Notes: generated by a model not told the origin, from the letters alone. A stretch of DNA of 64,000 bases from Cristatella mucedo (GCA_009760855.2 WPIO01000017.1:5599001-5663000); one strand, 5' to 3'; positions 45,056 to 56,539 are shown, numbered from the stretch's first letter. Translations and numbers: made by a program.

Positions 45056-46205
45056 ACATTAATTTCTTATTCCACATGCTCAGTTTAAGAGGGGCCACTT
45101 GGGCTATGGCATGCCCGATGACCGTCAAGTTAGATTGATTCACCGATGTAATTGAGGTCGAGCGACAATGATAGTAATATTGAACATGAGCCCGGCAGAA
45201 TCGCTTGCTACGGCTGGATTTCCTACCTGATTTATCATGTTCATAAAACCTGCCAGAATCAAGTGGAACTGAAAATGCATTTAATCGACAATAGCGAAGC
45301 AATAATGGGAACCTACTAACGTAATGACTAGTAAGGTGAGTAAGAGCCAGGAAAGCTTTTGCGAAGAGAAAGTCACCGAATCATTCATTGTCACTGTTGA
45401 TTTTTCTCATTCAAAATGGCTGCAATCAACATGTCAAAGGAAACTTGATCGAAGCTGTGGGATTGCTGTGGGATAGAGTTGAGATCGCAGTTGGGATCAT
45501 CGTGGGAAAGCTGATCGCTAGCAGAGCTCCCATATACACGGTATAGACAAGGTCCAAGCCGAACGAATTTCCTCGTCAGGTTGAAAAAGCCCGAAGAATG
45601 CATGGCAGCATCAATTAGCTAGAGACTTGATTACCAACAGACTCATAGGATTATTGACAGTGATCTTGTATTCATAGGCTGCCCAAATTTTGGAGAAGTA
45701 CTGCAGCTCTTCAGATTGGGTGGTGCAAGTCTAGTGGTGAGCTCTTAAATGATTCTCACAATGCCAATATGTCTTCGAGCGGGTGTTTTCCATTGTTTGC
45801 TCTGCTAACTCAAGCTTGAGATCAGTTCAGTTGTTGAATGCTGCTGGTGTGTTGCAACTTGAAACCATTGCATACATTTCCTCTAGAATTTGAATTGAGT
45901 GTACCAACAAGCAATGCAAGCATTGAAGCAGTGGCGTCACTGCCTCGGCAATATTTTGCATGCAAAATGTCCGAATGAATTGCTATGTGCATACCCACAA
46001 AGCAGTTGCGACGCTGCTTGGAGGTTCACAGACAGGGCCGAGGTACTAATACAGCTTGTGCCTATTCCTCTTGAATAATGTTGCTCAAGACCATAGAAGC
46101 ATACGAAAGATAACAATACATTTTTGGCGCCAAAAGTGTCTTCAAAAAAGTCTAAGGCGTATTTATAGTCGCATTTCTTGTTCACTTTACTTGTCATCGC
46201 TTCAG
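45056..46205. other. Unassigned sequence upstream of the carbonic anhydrase
   Basis: Likely contains the promoter and 5' UTR of the gene that starts at 46,206, but no convincing core promoter is visible. GTATTTATAG at about 46,159 is TATA-like but only about 45 bp from the start codon. Frames at 45,391-45,603 (-) and 45,937-46,215 (-) resemble nothing I know. Confidence 0.4.
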
Positions 46206-46272
46206 ATGGATACAAGCAGAGGATTGAAGATATTGTCTCTTCTGATTTTGACAGCAGTGGGCACTCATTCAG
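46206..46272 (+). CDS. Carbonic anhydrase exon 1 (signal peptide)
   Basis: Encodes residues 1-22 plus one base of codon 23. A basic start (MDTSRGLK) is followed by the hydrophobic core ILSLLILTAV. Donor TCAG|GTAACT, phase 1. It is the only ATG in this open stretch that gives a signal peptide. Confidence 0.85.
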
Positions 46273-47104
46273 GTAACTTGACTATCCTTATTCTTCACAC
46301 AAGTTAAGTATAGCATAATATGTTAAACTATACGAACAAGGCTTGGCTGCGAAAATTAGCCACATCGTTGTAGCTCTGCTGAAGCGCTTTGAAAAAAGAT
46401 GCATCACTAGCCTCAAAACTATGGCTGCCAGCGTCGGCAGGAGATAGTGGGGCCATGCTGAATGCTTTTTCAGTTTCTTCCGACACGGGTACTTGAAACC
46501 TCGGACCGAGACCCACAGTTTTCTCGCATTGACCCTCTGTGGGGGACTGGGATCGCGAAGGGCAGCTTGTGCCTTTTTTGCTAATACTTTCTCCAACGGA
46601 CTCTTTTGTAGAGGCTGTGAACTGGTCTTACGACGGAGCCGAAGGTATAGTAGTTAGCAAGCTCGAGAGGCAGGATTGGCATTGTTTGCAAGCTTGCCTT
46701 TCAGCTAAAGTGCTTCATGCTTCGCTGATAGACTCACTGCTGTGAACACCGGGCTACATCGCATTGCCACTGTCAAGCAGTACGTTTACAAAACTAATAA
46801 AATCTCTGGCTGAGACTCTCGGTCAAAGATTTTATCGACATTCAGACTGGCACTTGTAGGCACGCTTCCACCTCAGCAATGGGAAGTTGCTTATCCAACG
46901 TGTGGCGGACCGAACCAGTCACCCGTGTGGCTGAGGCCAAGTAAGGCGGTACCAAGGCACTACCAGCCCTTTATGAGCTACCTGAATGATCCTAGCTTCG
47001 AACTCACGAATGTCACGCTGCAGAATAACGGACACACCGGTAAGGCTCTTGCTGACGAGAGAGAGAGAGAGGAGAGAGGAGAGAGAGAGAGAGAGGAAGA
47101 GAGG

Positions 47105-47179
<75 letters not shown>

Positions 47180-47271
47180 GAGAGGGAGAGAGAGAGAGAG
47201 AGAGAGCAAGAAACAAAGAACGAGAGATAGAGGCTGAGAAGGGTTACAATGAAAAAGACGGAAAGACTGGG

Positions 47272-47352
<81 letters not shown>

Positions 47353-49010
47353 AGACCGGTTGTCTGGTATACCTAGAAGAACCACATTTTATTGTAAAGG
47401 AAGCATGATCGAACGGTTAGTAGAAGCACGCTCACTTACCACAAAAACACGGTTAGAGATATCATGCACAGCGTCAGTATTTACATGGTTAGGGGCAGCA
47501 TGCACAGTGTCATTACGCATAAACACACCAAGGACCAATCAAAAGTACCCACTAAATTCTATGAGAAATATATGCGTTTTTAGCTTCTTTTTAAAAGTGG
47601 TCAAGTCAGTGGATTTCATAACGCCAGTTGGAGGTGAGTTCCGGGCTTTAGGGGCATTCGACGTAAATGCACAGTCTCCAAAGGATTTGAGGTTCGTATG
47701 AGGTGCAGGCAAACGATTAGATTCTGAAAAGCGGGTGGTACAATGCTTAGCCTGATGGGGGACTAAATCAGATAGTTAGGCTAGAGCCAAAGAATGAAGG
47801 GACCTAAAAGTGAGTGACAGAACCTTGAAGTACTAGATGTCATTGCTGCTGCTACGATCCATGAATCATGCATTAACAAAAAAGCGCCCTGGAGCCGTAA
47901 GGGGGGGGGGGGCTCGGGAGCTGAAAGCCTGCTTGTTAGCCGGGAAGCTATGAGCTGAGTACCCTTTCGTTTGATGTTCCTAGCATTGTATTGTACTGCT
48001 CAAGGCGTTCTCCTTCAAGCATTGCTGTGAATCTTTCTAACTTAGCCGTCATCATGCCTTCTGTAAGGATGGCGTCCCAACTTAAGGCTTGTCTTTGAAA
48101 ATCTTCATTTAATGAACAATAAATCGCTATTAATAAATAAACTTATTTCTGAAAAAGGCCTCGACTTGCTCGCCCGTACTGAAACCTGGCTGAAATTGGT
48201 AAACCATCTGGCCATTAATGATGAAATTCAAAAAGACATCCTTCTTTCAAAATCCTAGATCAATCAAAACTTGAGGAGGAGTCGCTATTATTACACGCTC
48301 GCCTTTCAATTTCAAGCCGTTTGCAGTCCCCTCGAAGTAGTCTTTCGAATCTATTGCTTTGAGTTCACCCGACAACAAGCTACCAATGGTGGCTATAGTC
48401 GATAGTTTCCCAAGTTCCAAGCCATCCATAATCTCAGATTTCTCTGATCTCATTTTGATTCTGTGTGCAAGAAATCCATCCTTCCTCGTTATGAGTGACT
48501 TTGACATTCAGTTTGATAACTTATCTGACGCCTTCAGCACTAAATTTCGAGCACTGACTGACTCATTGTCTCGTCTGGCTCATGTGCATGATCCTACTTA
48601 CATCAAGGGTCACACACTCGACCAAATTTGTCCTCAAACTGCACGCTATCATCATCAATTGTTACCAAATTCTGCTTATCTAAAGTTATGCAGATCTCAT
48701 CCAGTCTACAATGTGTGCCCTCCTCCTGATCTAAACTCCCTTGTGAGTCGCTAAAATTCAAGTCCCTTGACATCCATACTGTCCGTGCGAGAATATCTGC
48801 TGCTCGATCCTTCTGAACTGCCAATATTAGCAGATTGCTACAACGCGACACTAATTGACATACTTGACGATTTTTCCCTCTGACTAAGCCAACTGTGCGC
48901 CCTCGTGAAGACGGCCTATGGTTTACCTCTAACCTTATATTAGCTAGGTCTACTAACCATAAGCTTGAAAAAGCATACAAAAGATCAGGAATAACTGTCA
49001 ATTGGCAGTC

Positions 49011-49085
<75 letters not shown>

Positions 49086-52000
49086 GCATATTTATACGAG
49101 ACAATGCAATGGCAGATTAAATGATTTGATATAGCTTACTTTACAGCACAGGTAAAGTGCCTGGACCGAAATTCACTTCTCACACGGCGCTATACAAACG
49201 CATTATTATCATAAACAAGTATCAATGAAAACAGTTATGTGAAAGCATTCTGCGAGGCGCATTAAATTAGATTTGGTTCTTCCATCGCTTTAAATAAATC
49301 GCGTACCAATGATATAGTTCTTGTTTAAAAAAGCATGATTAACACGAGATAATCTTGATTATAATAATAAGACTTCATGTTGAATAAGGATTCTTACTTT
49401 ATTAATAACAAGTGGGATTCAGAAATTGGAAAGACTAGCACTCAAAATCGGCTCTGCCAGCATATCTCCTGTTGAATCTGCCCGAAATCAAGGTGTCGTG
49501 TTCCAATGTGACTTTTCTTTTGACGACCACACCAGCTCCACAGTCAAGTCTGCCTACTTTCAGCTTCATACTACTGCTATAATGCGGGCTTATTTAGACT
49601 GGAATATCACATGTACGTTGGTTCATGCATCTGTGTCATCCCGTCTTGACTTCTGTGACTCACTGCTTGCTGGTCTACCGTTCAGTGCGATCAGACGTTT
49701 CCAGCTGGTGCAAAACTCTGCAGCTTGGCTTGTCTGTCTTGATCGCCAGAGTTGCCACATCACACCACTTCTGGTCAATCTGCACTGGCTACCAATCGAG
49801 CAATGCATCGTCTTCAAGATTTCGACACTCAATTTTAGGTCCCTTCATTCTTTGGCTTAAGCATACTTATCAGATCTGCTCCCCGACCAGGCAAAGCATC
49901 GTAGCTTCCAGTTTTAGCCTTGCTAATACCTCGAGGTGTCTCAGACCCCTCAAATCAAACTGGTCAACAGTTCTGGACGGCTGAATTCAGATGAATGATA
50001 GATCTCAAATGAAGTCAGAATGCTTAGAGTTTTCGAGATGAGTCGCTGTGGAATTACCTACTGACGCACCACATGGAAACGCTTAGAACGCAGGAAATCC
50101 TACCTACAGTGCTTCGTAGTGTATTTTAAGTCGACATTCTACTTTAGAGATTAAGCAAAAGTGAGCTCGCAAAATACACAGACCAAGGCAAATGCATTAG
50201 TATTATAATGCATGCAACAATATAAAAGTAATTATCTAAAACACGCTAGCTGCCTATTATTGCCAGGCTGTTTTTATCTTTTATTTTGGCCAGAAAACAA
50301 GCATGTGAAGGTGCCGGCCTACTTCGGTGGCTTACAATGCTGCTAGTGGCCGCTGCTAGAGCGACGCTATCAAGAGCGTTTTTTAATGCACATTCTTTTA
50401 CAGCTGAATTGGTTTTTCCGGCAAGAAAGTACATTCTGCAAGGAGGCGGCCTCGAAGCCGAGTACTATGCGGCCGGTCTGCACTTTCACTGGGGCCCTAA
50501 TAATACAAACGGAGCTGAGAACGAAGTCGGGGGCATCCACTATCCTCTTGAGGTATGTACTTCTGTTGATTGCACCCAGCAGACTATGGGAAATTTTGAG
50601 CCGTGGCCTGATTTCTCCATGGCTTATTAGTGAGATTCTTATGGAGCTCTAACAATTACCTCAACCAGGCTTTACGGTTCGTTTTATATCGTGACCAGTT
50701 CATAAAGATGTCTGGTGATTCAATGTCATCGAGACTTTATGTGAAATTAAAATCTGTTATGAGAAGACAGTATGGAATACGTAAGACAGTATGGAATAAG
50801 TTTAAATGAAGGTTGTTGATAATCATGGGATAATAAAGAGCCGATTATAGATTAACAATATTGCCTAATCACTGTATGCAAATTTACACAGTAAATCATC
50901 ATCAGCCTGTCCTCCAACTTATTTCGCATTCACTTAGTGATGTCAATAAATTGATTAGTTATTGACGACGTCTATTGATTGCTTTACAAACTCGATTCAT
51001 ACTTTCCGGTTGCGTAAGCAATGGTTTGTTGGTGCATCAATGTGTGCCTGTTTGTTATTCAGGTCTGCTTATCTGGTATTTTTATTTTAGATGGTTTTGT
51101 AAAGATAGCAGTCTTTAGGTTATCGCATGTACAATACCTTATTGGGTGGGACAGATGGCATTGTACTGGCGGTGACGGACTGGGACCAGAAAGAACGAGG
51201 ACTGAGATTGACCAAGACGCGACATATAGCATATAGCAATATCACAGGCAGAGACGGATCGGACTAAGGTGGACAGACGGGATGTTCGGAAGGACCCAGA
51301 TGACAGTAACGGAACCAGAAGCGTTTGGAATAGTGGAATGCGGTTTCCTATCTGGTGTTGCTGGGTCCCGAACTCGTAAGATATTTCCAGTAGCCGGTAC
51401 GTATAGGATAATTTATTCGGCAGTGCCAGCTTAGTAATGACACGAGCTCACTAATGCATCACACGGGGAATGTACTAGCTTCCCTAGAATACCGACTGGC
51501 TTCACTATCGATCTGTATGAGCTCGAATGGAATTAAGGGTACGTCAACTTACCGTGTTATCAGAGGGCTGCATTTTTAACCTCGAATGGGTTCATTTATT
51601 ATCGAACTAATTACTTGGTGTCTTTCCTCATCTCTGTACTGTCTTCGTACTTCCGTGCGGCTGGTCTGGGGGATCATACTCGAAGCAGAAAGACAGGATA
51701 GTCAAAGAATGGGGAGGAGTGGTCTGACAGTACACAGAGCCCCGGGGTTACAGTGAGCTTTGTCGGACTCAACAGGTGCTTGGATTGACTTATCTGCTGC
51801 GACAATTAGCCTGTTGTCGCAATTACTTAGTGCCATCAGTAAATGAGTCAATGAAATGTTTGACTCGTTATAGCTTCATCTCGTTCACCACAAAACAATC
51901 TACAGCAACCTGACTGTGGCTAAAGCTGCTTCAAATGACAGCTCTGCCATCGCAGTATTGGCCATCTTTATGCAGGTATGCAGTGCCTTAAGCTTTTATG

Positions 52001-53547
52001 CTGGGACGAGCTTTTTCTAGCAGCTGTCAGTGGGCGCCCAGCGGCTAGAATGCAAAAAACAGCCATATCGGCGACGGCGGCGGCAGCAGCAGCCGTAGGA
52101 GGAGCTCAATTATACCTCGCCGATTGTCTCTGCATAGGCATTTCGAGAGAAAAAATATTTTCAAAGCCAAATCTTGCGGTATCTGCTTTAGGTAAAGAAT
52201 AATCAAAGGAACGAATATTTCGCACCGATAGCCGACAGAGTTAAAGTCATGAAAGGTCAGAACCCTTCCGGTGAGTATCAGCTCTGGAGAGTAGAAAGCA
52301 GACATGTACGGCACAGAACATGGGTTGCCATGATCAGATCAGAGGTAATACCCTAATCAGATTAATATTAAAAATGTTGAGCAGTTCCCATGCCTGCAAA
52401 TCGAATTTATTACATACCCAGTCAATGTCTAGACAGCTGCAAAGGGTATCGGTCGATTGCTGGCTGCTATTACCTAATGCATGCATATTTCTGGAGTTCT
52501 ATATCAGATTTCTATTTCATCTGCTACTTATTTATATGTAAATGGTAATCATAATAATCATATATATTTTTAGTGCCTTATGGAGAACTAAACCACTTAC
52601 TTGAAATTTTAGGTATAATTTAAAGGAAGCATCTTAATTAGCTTGCAATAACATGCGAAATTTGAGTGTGTATAAGTACGTAAAGAGCAATTTACGTCTT
52701 CGATTTTGAATTTACGAGAAATTGCACCACATATAAACAGCTGGTTGTGGAGAGAGATTGTAGCTGAGCTCGTAAATTGCCTACGTGAAAACTGGCGTGC
52801 CACTCACCACGATGCAGTCCTGAAAAGATCACTTGAATGTTGTTCATTGTGAGAAACTACCTCTAACGCCTCAACTGAGCTTACTTCTCTAAAGGTAGCT
52901 TCAAGCATTGGTAATGTAAAAAAAACGCAAAAGCACCATCCAAATGAAATAACCCTGCATTGGGAGGAGCTGTTCCAGTAGTTACAAGCCCATCTGTATG
53001 TATCTAATAAATAAAGTTCGCACTTGAGCTTAGCATATCAAAAAATGCTCAACACTATCCGATTATCCGTTTTAACTGTACGAAGCAAAGTAATAGAAGC
53101 TTTGTTTAGACTTATTTTGCTCCTGTTCACTTCGAGGCATCGTTACAGAGTCATCTGTCAGCACAACGCTGCCGTCACTTGCACTTGGTTCCCTGGTCAA
53201 ACATGCATACACATCCGGCTTCTACCGGTACCAGGGCAGCCTGACAACACCTGCCTGCAACGAGCAAGTGGTATGGACTGTCTTTGAAAAGCAGCTGACT
53301 ATATCTCCATATCAGGTGAGTACAAATGTCGCACCAAATTAAGTTGGCAATGAGGAAACTGCCAGCAAAAAGAAGCAGGCATAGTGAAAATCGGGTTTTG
53401 ATATAATATAGAAACTTAAAGGCACTGTTTTATATCTTTTAGATTCAACCTTTTCGAAGCCTAATTAATCTGTTGGGCACAGCCATGAGGGCAAACGCTA
53501 GACCTGTTCAGCCCATCGGCTCAAGGAAAATATATCACAGCAAATAA
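46206..53547 (+). CDS. Secreted alpha-carbonic anhydrase, 8 exons, complete
   Basis: Reversibly hydrates CO2 to bicarbonate and a proton with a zinc centre, probably outside the cell. Exons: 46,206-46,272; 46,612-46,644; 46,860-47,039; 50,404-50,552; 51,874-51,975; 53,029-53,089; 53,149-53,315; 53,443-53,547. All introns are GT-AG. Joined length is 864 nt, in frame: 287 residues and a stop. A hydrophobic signal peptide covers about residues 1-22. Zinc ligands are His120, His122 and His145; the proton-shuttle His is His92; Glu132 and Thr230 correspond to Glu106 and Thr199 of human CA II. Cys48 and Cys234 match the disulfide of secreted isoforms. Six N-glycosylation sequons (N26, N84, N126, N155, N164, N193) also fit secretion. 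No membrane anchor is seen at the C-terminus. Oddities: Gly118 and Asn133 replace the usual Gln92 and His107. Alternatives such as a catalytically dead CA-related protein are unlikely, since all ligands are kept. Confidence 0.93.
46612..46644 (+). CDS. Carbonic anhydrase exon 2 (33-nt microexon)
   Basis: Acceptor CTCTTTTGTAG, donor GAAG|GTATAG, phase 1 at both ends. Encodes AVNWSYDGAE, the Trp-x-Tyr motif that opens the CA domain. Confidence 0.85.
46860..47039 (+). CDS. Carbonic anhydrase exon 3
   Basis: Acceptor CACTTGTAG, donor ACCG|GTAAGG, phase 1 at both ends. Encodes the CGGPNQSPV block with Cys48 and ends in LQNNGHT, which supplies the proton-shuttle His92. A GA microsatellite starts about 20 bp after the donor. 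Confidence 0.93.
47058..47215. repeat. (GA)n microsatellite in CA intron 3
   Basis: GA repeat interrupted by GGA units, starting about 20 bp after the exon 3 donor. Its RNA would be purine-rich. Confidence 0.97.
47279..47352. repeat. (GA)n microsatellite in CA intron 3
   Basis: A second, nearly pure GA run ending in GGGGGGAG. Confidence 0.97.
47380..47830 (-). mobile_element. LINE-A 3' UTR and C-terminal fragment in CA intron 3
   Basis: The terminal hairpin is lost or replaced by the adjacent GA repeat. The 3' UTR and the FKK-LKT, LPT, AWN and HQAKH regions are readable on the minus strand, ending at SVTFRS. Confidence 0.82.
47898..47912. repeat. Poly-G run
   Basis: About 12 consecutive G, then CTCGGG. 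A likely sequencing or slippage hotspot. Confidence 0.9.
48105..49012 (+). mobile_element. LINE-A endonuclease fragment in CA intron 3
   Basis: Frames broken by several indels encode GLDLLARTETWLK (the ETWL block of the APE-type endonuclease) near 48,155, a GVAI-type strand, SDFDIQFDN near 48,490 and YIKGHTLDQI near 48,600. The linker follows (HKLEKAYKRSGITVNWQ). It is truncated at a TA repeat. Confidence 0.85.
49012..49088. repeat. (TA)n microsatellite
   Basis: About 37 TA units with two CA interruptions, directly after the LINE-A endonuclease fragment. Confidence 0.97.
49140..49215 (+). mobile_element. Solo LINE-A or SINE-1 hairpin
   Basis: AGGTAAAGTGCCTGGACCGA, ATTCACTTCTC, then CGGCGCTATACAAACGCATT with ATTATC. 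The right arm (GCTATACAAA) is closer to the SINE-1 and variant tails than to LINE-A. Confidence 0.7.
49405..49950 (+). mobile_element. LINE-A C-terminal fragment in CA intron 3
   Basis: The plus frame 49,426-49,860 encodes IGSASISPVESARNQGVVFQ, DFCDSLLAGL, VQNSAAWLVCLDRQ and LHWLPIEQCIVFKI. Only a few changes from the main family, but it has no 3' UTR or tail. Confidence 0.85.
50404..50552 (+). CDS. Carbonic anhydrase exon 4 (two zinc ligands)
   Basis: Acceptor CATTCTTTTACAG, donor GAG|GTATGT, ending in phase 0. Encodes GGGLEAEYYAAGLHFHWGP with zinc ligands His120 and His122, and GAENEVGG with Glu132. Confidence 0.95.
50553..51873 (+). other. CA intron 4
   Basis: 1,321 nt. No transposable element recognised. 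The segment 51,150-51,360 is purine-rich. Confidence 0.7.
51874..51975 (+). CDS. Carbonic anhydrase exon 5 (third zinc ligand)
   Basis: Acceptor CTCGTTATAG, donor CAG|GTATGC, phase 0 at both ends. Encodes LHLVHHK with zinc ligand His145 and the AIAVLAIFMQ strand that matches the LAVLGVFLQ block. Confidence 0.94.
51976..53028 (+). other. CA intron 5
   Basis: 1,053 nt. A GGCGGCGGCAGCAGCAGCCG run near 52,075 is a short triplet repeat. A faint minus-strand LINE-A tail may lie at 52,545-52,615 (TAATCATAATAATCAT, then AGTGCCTTATGGAGAACT). No other gene seen. Confidence 0.6.
53029..53089 (+). CDS. Carbonic anhydrase exon 6
   Basis: Acceptor GCACTTGAG (weak polypyrimidine tract), donor CAAA|GTAATA, phase 0 to 1. 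Encodes LSISKNAQHYPIIRFNCTKQ, aligning in length with the VGSAKPGLQK region of human CA II. This is the least conserved exon; its left border is the least certain of the gene. Confidence 0.75.
53149..53315 (+). CDS. Carbonic anhydrase exon 7 (gatekeeper Thr)
   Basis: Acceptor ATCGTTACAG after a 59-nt intron, donor CAG|GTGAGT, ending in phase 0 exactly as in vertebrate CA genes. Encodes YRYQGSLTTPAC with Thr230 and Cys234, then VVWTVFEKQLTI. Confidence 0.95.
53443..53547 (+). CDS. Carbonic anhydrase exon 8 (last)
   Basis: Acceptor TATATCTTTTAG. Encodes FRSLINLLGTAM then NARPVQPIGSRKIYHSK and a TAA stop at 53,545-53,547. N-R at residues 271 and 273 match the conserved Asn244 and Arg246 of CA II. 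No canonical AATAAA was found close downstream. Confidence 0.93.
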   Translation: MQPFRSLINLLGTAMRANARPVQPIGSRKIYHSK

Positions 53548-53734
53548 GAGTGAACGAACGCGGGACATTAATTCAGTCTGAGGATTAGATTTTTGCAGAA
53601 TCAAATAAGGCATCTCTCAGCTCAAGAAATAATTTGATGCGTCATCAGACGATATGGCAGGGTGCTGCATAGTTCAGCTGCTGAGCTGTCAGTGTGATGC
53701 TCTTTCCATGTGCAGAATATTATTCCTTGTGATT
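53548..53734. other. Carbonic anhydrase 3' flank
   Basis: Presumed 3' UTR and downstream DNA. No clear poly(A) signal. Confidence 0.4.
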
Positions 53735-53830
53735 TAATAATAATAATATTACATTTCATACAGTGCCGTCAGAGAACTCATTCTCAGTCTAGGCATTTAG
53801 CTTCCCTCATCTGGTTAAAAAGTGAGTTCA
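53735..53830 (-). mobile_element. Solo LINE-A tail, minus strand
   Basis: TTAATAATAATAATATTACA, GTGCCGTCAGAGAACTCATT and CAGTCTAGGCATTTAGC match the decayed hairpin. It lies about 190 bp after the CA stop codon and could contribute to its 3' UTR. Confidence 0.75.
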
Positions 53831-56539
53831 ACCACCTCTGAACGAATGTGCTTATGTAGGGGATACATAATTTGTGACAGCAGCTCCAGTCCGATGCTCG
53901 ACTACAACAAGCGAAGCCGAGAGCTTTGGCGCACGACTAGAGTACCACCAACTCACGAAGGTGGACGCCGCCGATAGTGGAACTGGGATAAAGTTAAGCG
54001 CGACCGTACCTTAGGATTGCAAACCGTACCCCTACAGGGTAGAGAAGTATATTCGGCAGAGACTTGGGTGACTGGCATCCGGCCTTGCTAATGGCATAGA
54101 ACATCTCTGGGCTTAGTGAGCCACTGAACTGCCGATTGGCGAACTGCCTCAGGCGCCACTACCTCCTAGCTGCATTGATAAAGAGCATCTGACTGCCTAA
54201 TGCACGATTTAAGCTTTTATACCGCCTCATTGAGGATTATGATACATCTGATTCTTAGTCATCATAGTTCAGGAACCACGAATAACATTTTGGCAGTTGT
54301 AATCAGGCTGAACTAGCTGGCTCAAGTGTTCCCGAGCTACTTAAAGTAAGTAAGGCAGTCCTCGGCCAGAATGAGAAAGGACACCAAACACAATCAAACG
54401 TGGTAGGCGTCATAGTGTGGCCACATTACCTAGTTGGGCATTACCATAGATTTATACCGATAATTGTCAGGCTCCTTTCTCACCGCCGTCAGTCTACCAG
54501 TCTTGCCTTCCTTAACCTTCATCGCCAACAGCCATCTCAGAAACGAGCCTGGGCTTCTGCGAATCTCGGGAAATCACCGACATTTCAGACGCTCGAGTCT
54601 GTGGTAATTTGCTTGGCTAAAGACGGACGAGCGCCTTTATCTTCTGCTCCTTCTCAATAGATACGTGAAACGATCTGTAACCATTATGTAATTATATGCA
54701 TGCCACACAAGGACGAATATACTTTCTTGCCCCGTTACGTTAGCAACTATGACTTTGAATTATTAATATAATTATCAGCTTCAATACAAAGATGATTTCA
54801 ACATTTCAGTCTTGACTGCCTGTCATTCAGTTGGACAGAATGTGGGACACGATGGACAATGCCAATCAGAGCTATTAGGAAACATGCACCCACTAGCACA
54901 CTTTCAAAATGCAAAGAACACTATAAATCTATTGCGACTAAAGAAAAGAAGTCCGATCCATTGCTTTTACGACCCGACAATCATTCCACCCTAGCATGGT
55001 CGTAACCACAGACATTTATTTGACATGCTTACGTTAGGAGGTCATGGCATGGCATTCGCTCAGTTAGAAAATTAACAGAACAATCGCAGGACGAGTCGAA
55101 TGGATAGTATGATACGAACAAATAGCAGCTTCCTTATATCGGTAGAAAAGTGAGGAGGAGTCTTGGCAGTGCAGATAGGATGAAATTGGTAAGCAGCCTT
55201 TTTGGCACCGTACAGTATCGTAGCATACAGTATTGGCATCTGATATCGTATCTTCAGAATACTGAATATTTCCATGACATGTTTCCTAGATGGCAATAGC
55301 GAGAGTTGGCTACATTATTATGTATTATAATCCAAGCACTACTACCAGTTTTGTAGGAAATCAGTGGGTTTAGGGTCTATCTAGAGGGCTAGCTGTATTA
55401 CTTAGACTTAAGATAAGCTTTATTGTATGGACAACTGGTGCAGGCTTGAGGCAAAAAATAAGGTATTTCAAGGATCGTATATCAAGATATCCAGTGAGAA
55501 TGTACCATTGAGGATAAACTTCCAAATTGTGTATATAAGTCCGTTACAGAAGCAAGAAAAAGGCGCTGGCATAGATCACTACGAAGATCCCTGTGTGTGG
55601 TGTGTTACTGTTGTGGTTGAGGTAAAGTTGGAGTTTGACAGCAGCATTTGTGTATTAAAAGCGCGTATGTCTGTCATATTCCGGTAGAAGCTAGGGTGGG
55701 TTTTCACTCTTATAAATTGATATCATCCACAAAAATCATCGCATGCAAATTCTTTGTTGAAACTCAGTCCCAATTTAGTGCGTGATTATGCTGGGCTTGC
55801 ACTTATTTATCATGGTGTTTTTAACATCAGCATCGAAGCGTAGGCAATCTAGGCAGAAAGCCCACAGTGCTCTTAGGCTTAGTCAGAGGAATTAACTCAT
55901 TAGATCATCAGTTTGTATCATGCTTTGGCATTTCAACTGTAATTAAAGGCAAGTTTGAAGGATCAGGCTAAAGAGGCTAGCAGAGATATTTTTTTCACAA
56001 ACAGTCACATCATCAAGGTTTCTACCTGAATTTTCTGACAATTTTTCGCATCAAAAAGATGCATACTACTGAGAAAAACAGATAAGACTGTGTTGAGATG
56101 TGCTAAATTTGATTAGAGTGGAAGTTGTAAGCATTAAATGTTTAGATATTAATTGATTGAGAGTGTGACCTTTAATGTGCATGGGACCACTCACATGAGC
56201 TATTGGAGAACCTTATTTAGCCAGAGAGCAGAATTTGGCACGTTGGGGTGAGCTGGATTGTGGAAAGAAATCTAAAATTCATTGGTTTCTAGCATAGACG
56301 ATTTTTTGGACGAAGAATCTTGTTTATATATGAACCACGTGAAACAAGTTAATCGAAATTAATCTTGAATTATGGGGCTATAGATGACAGCCGAACTGAA
56401 TCCAGGGAATGCAAACGTTAATTCAGTGAGAAATGAGCCCAATGTATTCCATTACCGCTGTACCAGTATCAAAAGAAATAGATATATAACAGATTCCTGG
56501 TACCCCATACTTTCTTGGCTTACCTGGCTTAAAAATATC
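53831..56539. other. Unassigned sequence
   Basis: About 2.7 kb without a confident feature. Plus frames 54,400-54,660 and 55,427-55,687 (86 codons each) have no recognisable domain. 55,900-56,100 may hold very old LINE remains. Confidence 0.35.

Noticed and set aside
46159-46168. TATA box for the carbonic anhydrase
   Set aside because: TATTTATAG is only about 45 bp from the ATG and there is no other core-promoter evidence.
51976-52200. Alternative carbonic anhydrase exon after exon 5 (CTGTCAGTGGGCGCCCAGCG region)
   Set aside because: A VGAQ-like start is visible, but the frame turns Arg-rich over the triplet repeat and no donor gives the phase needed for exon 7. The 53,029-53,089 exon fits both length and phase.
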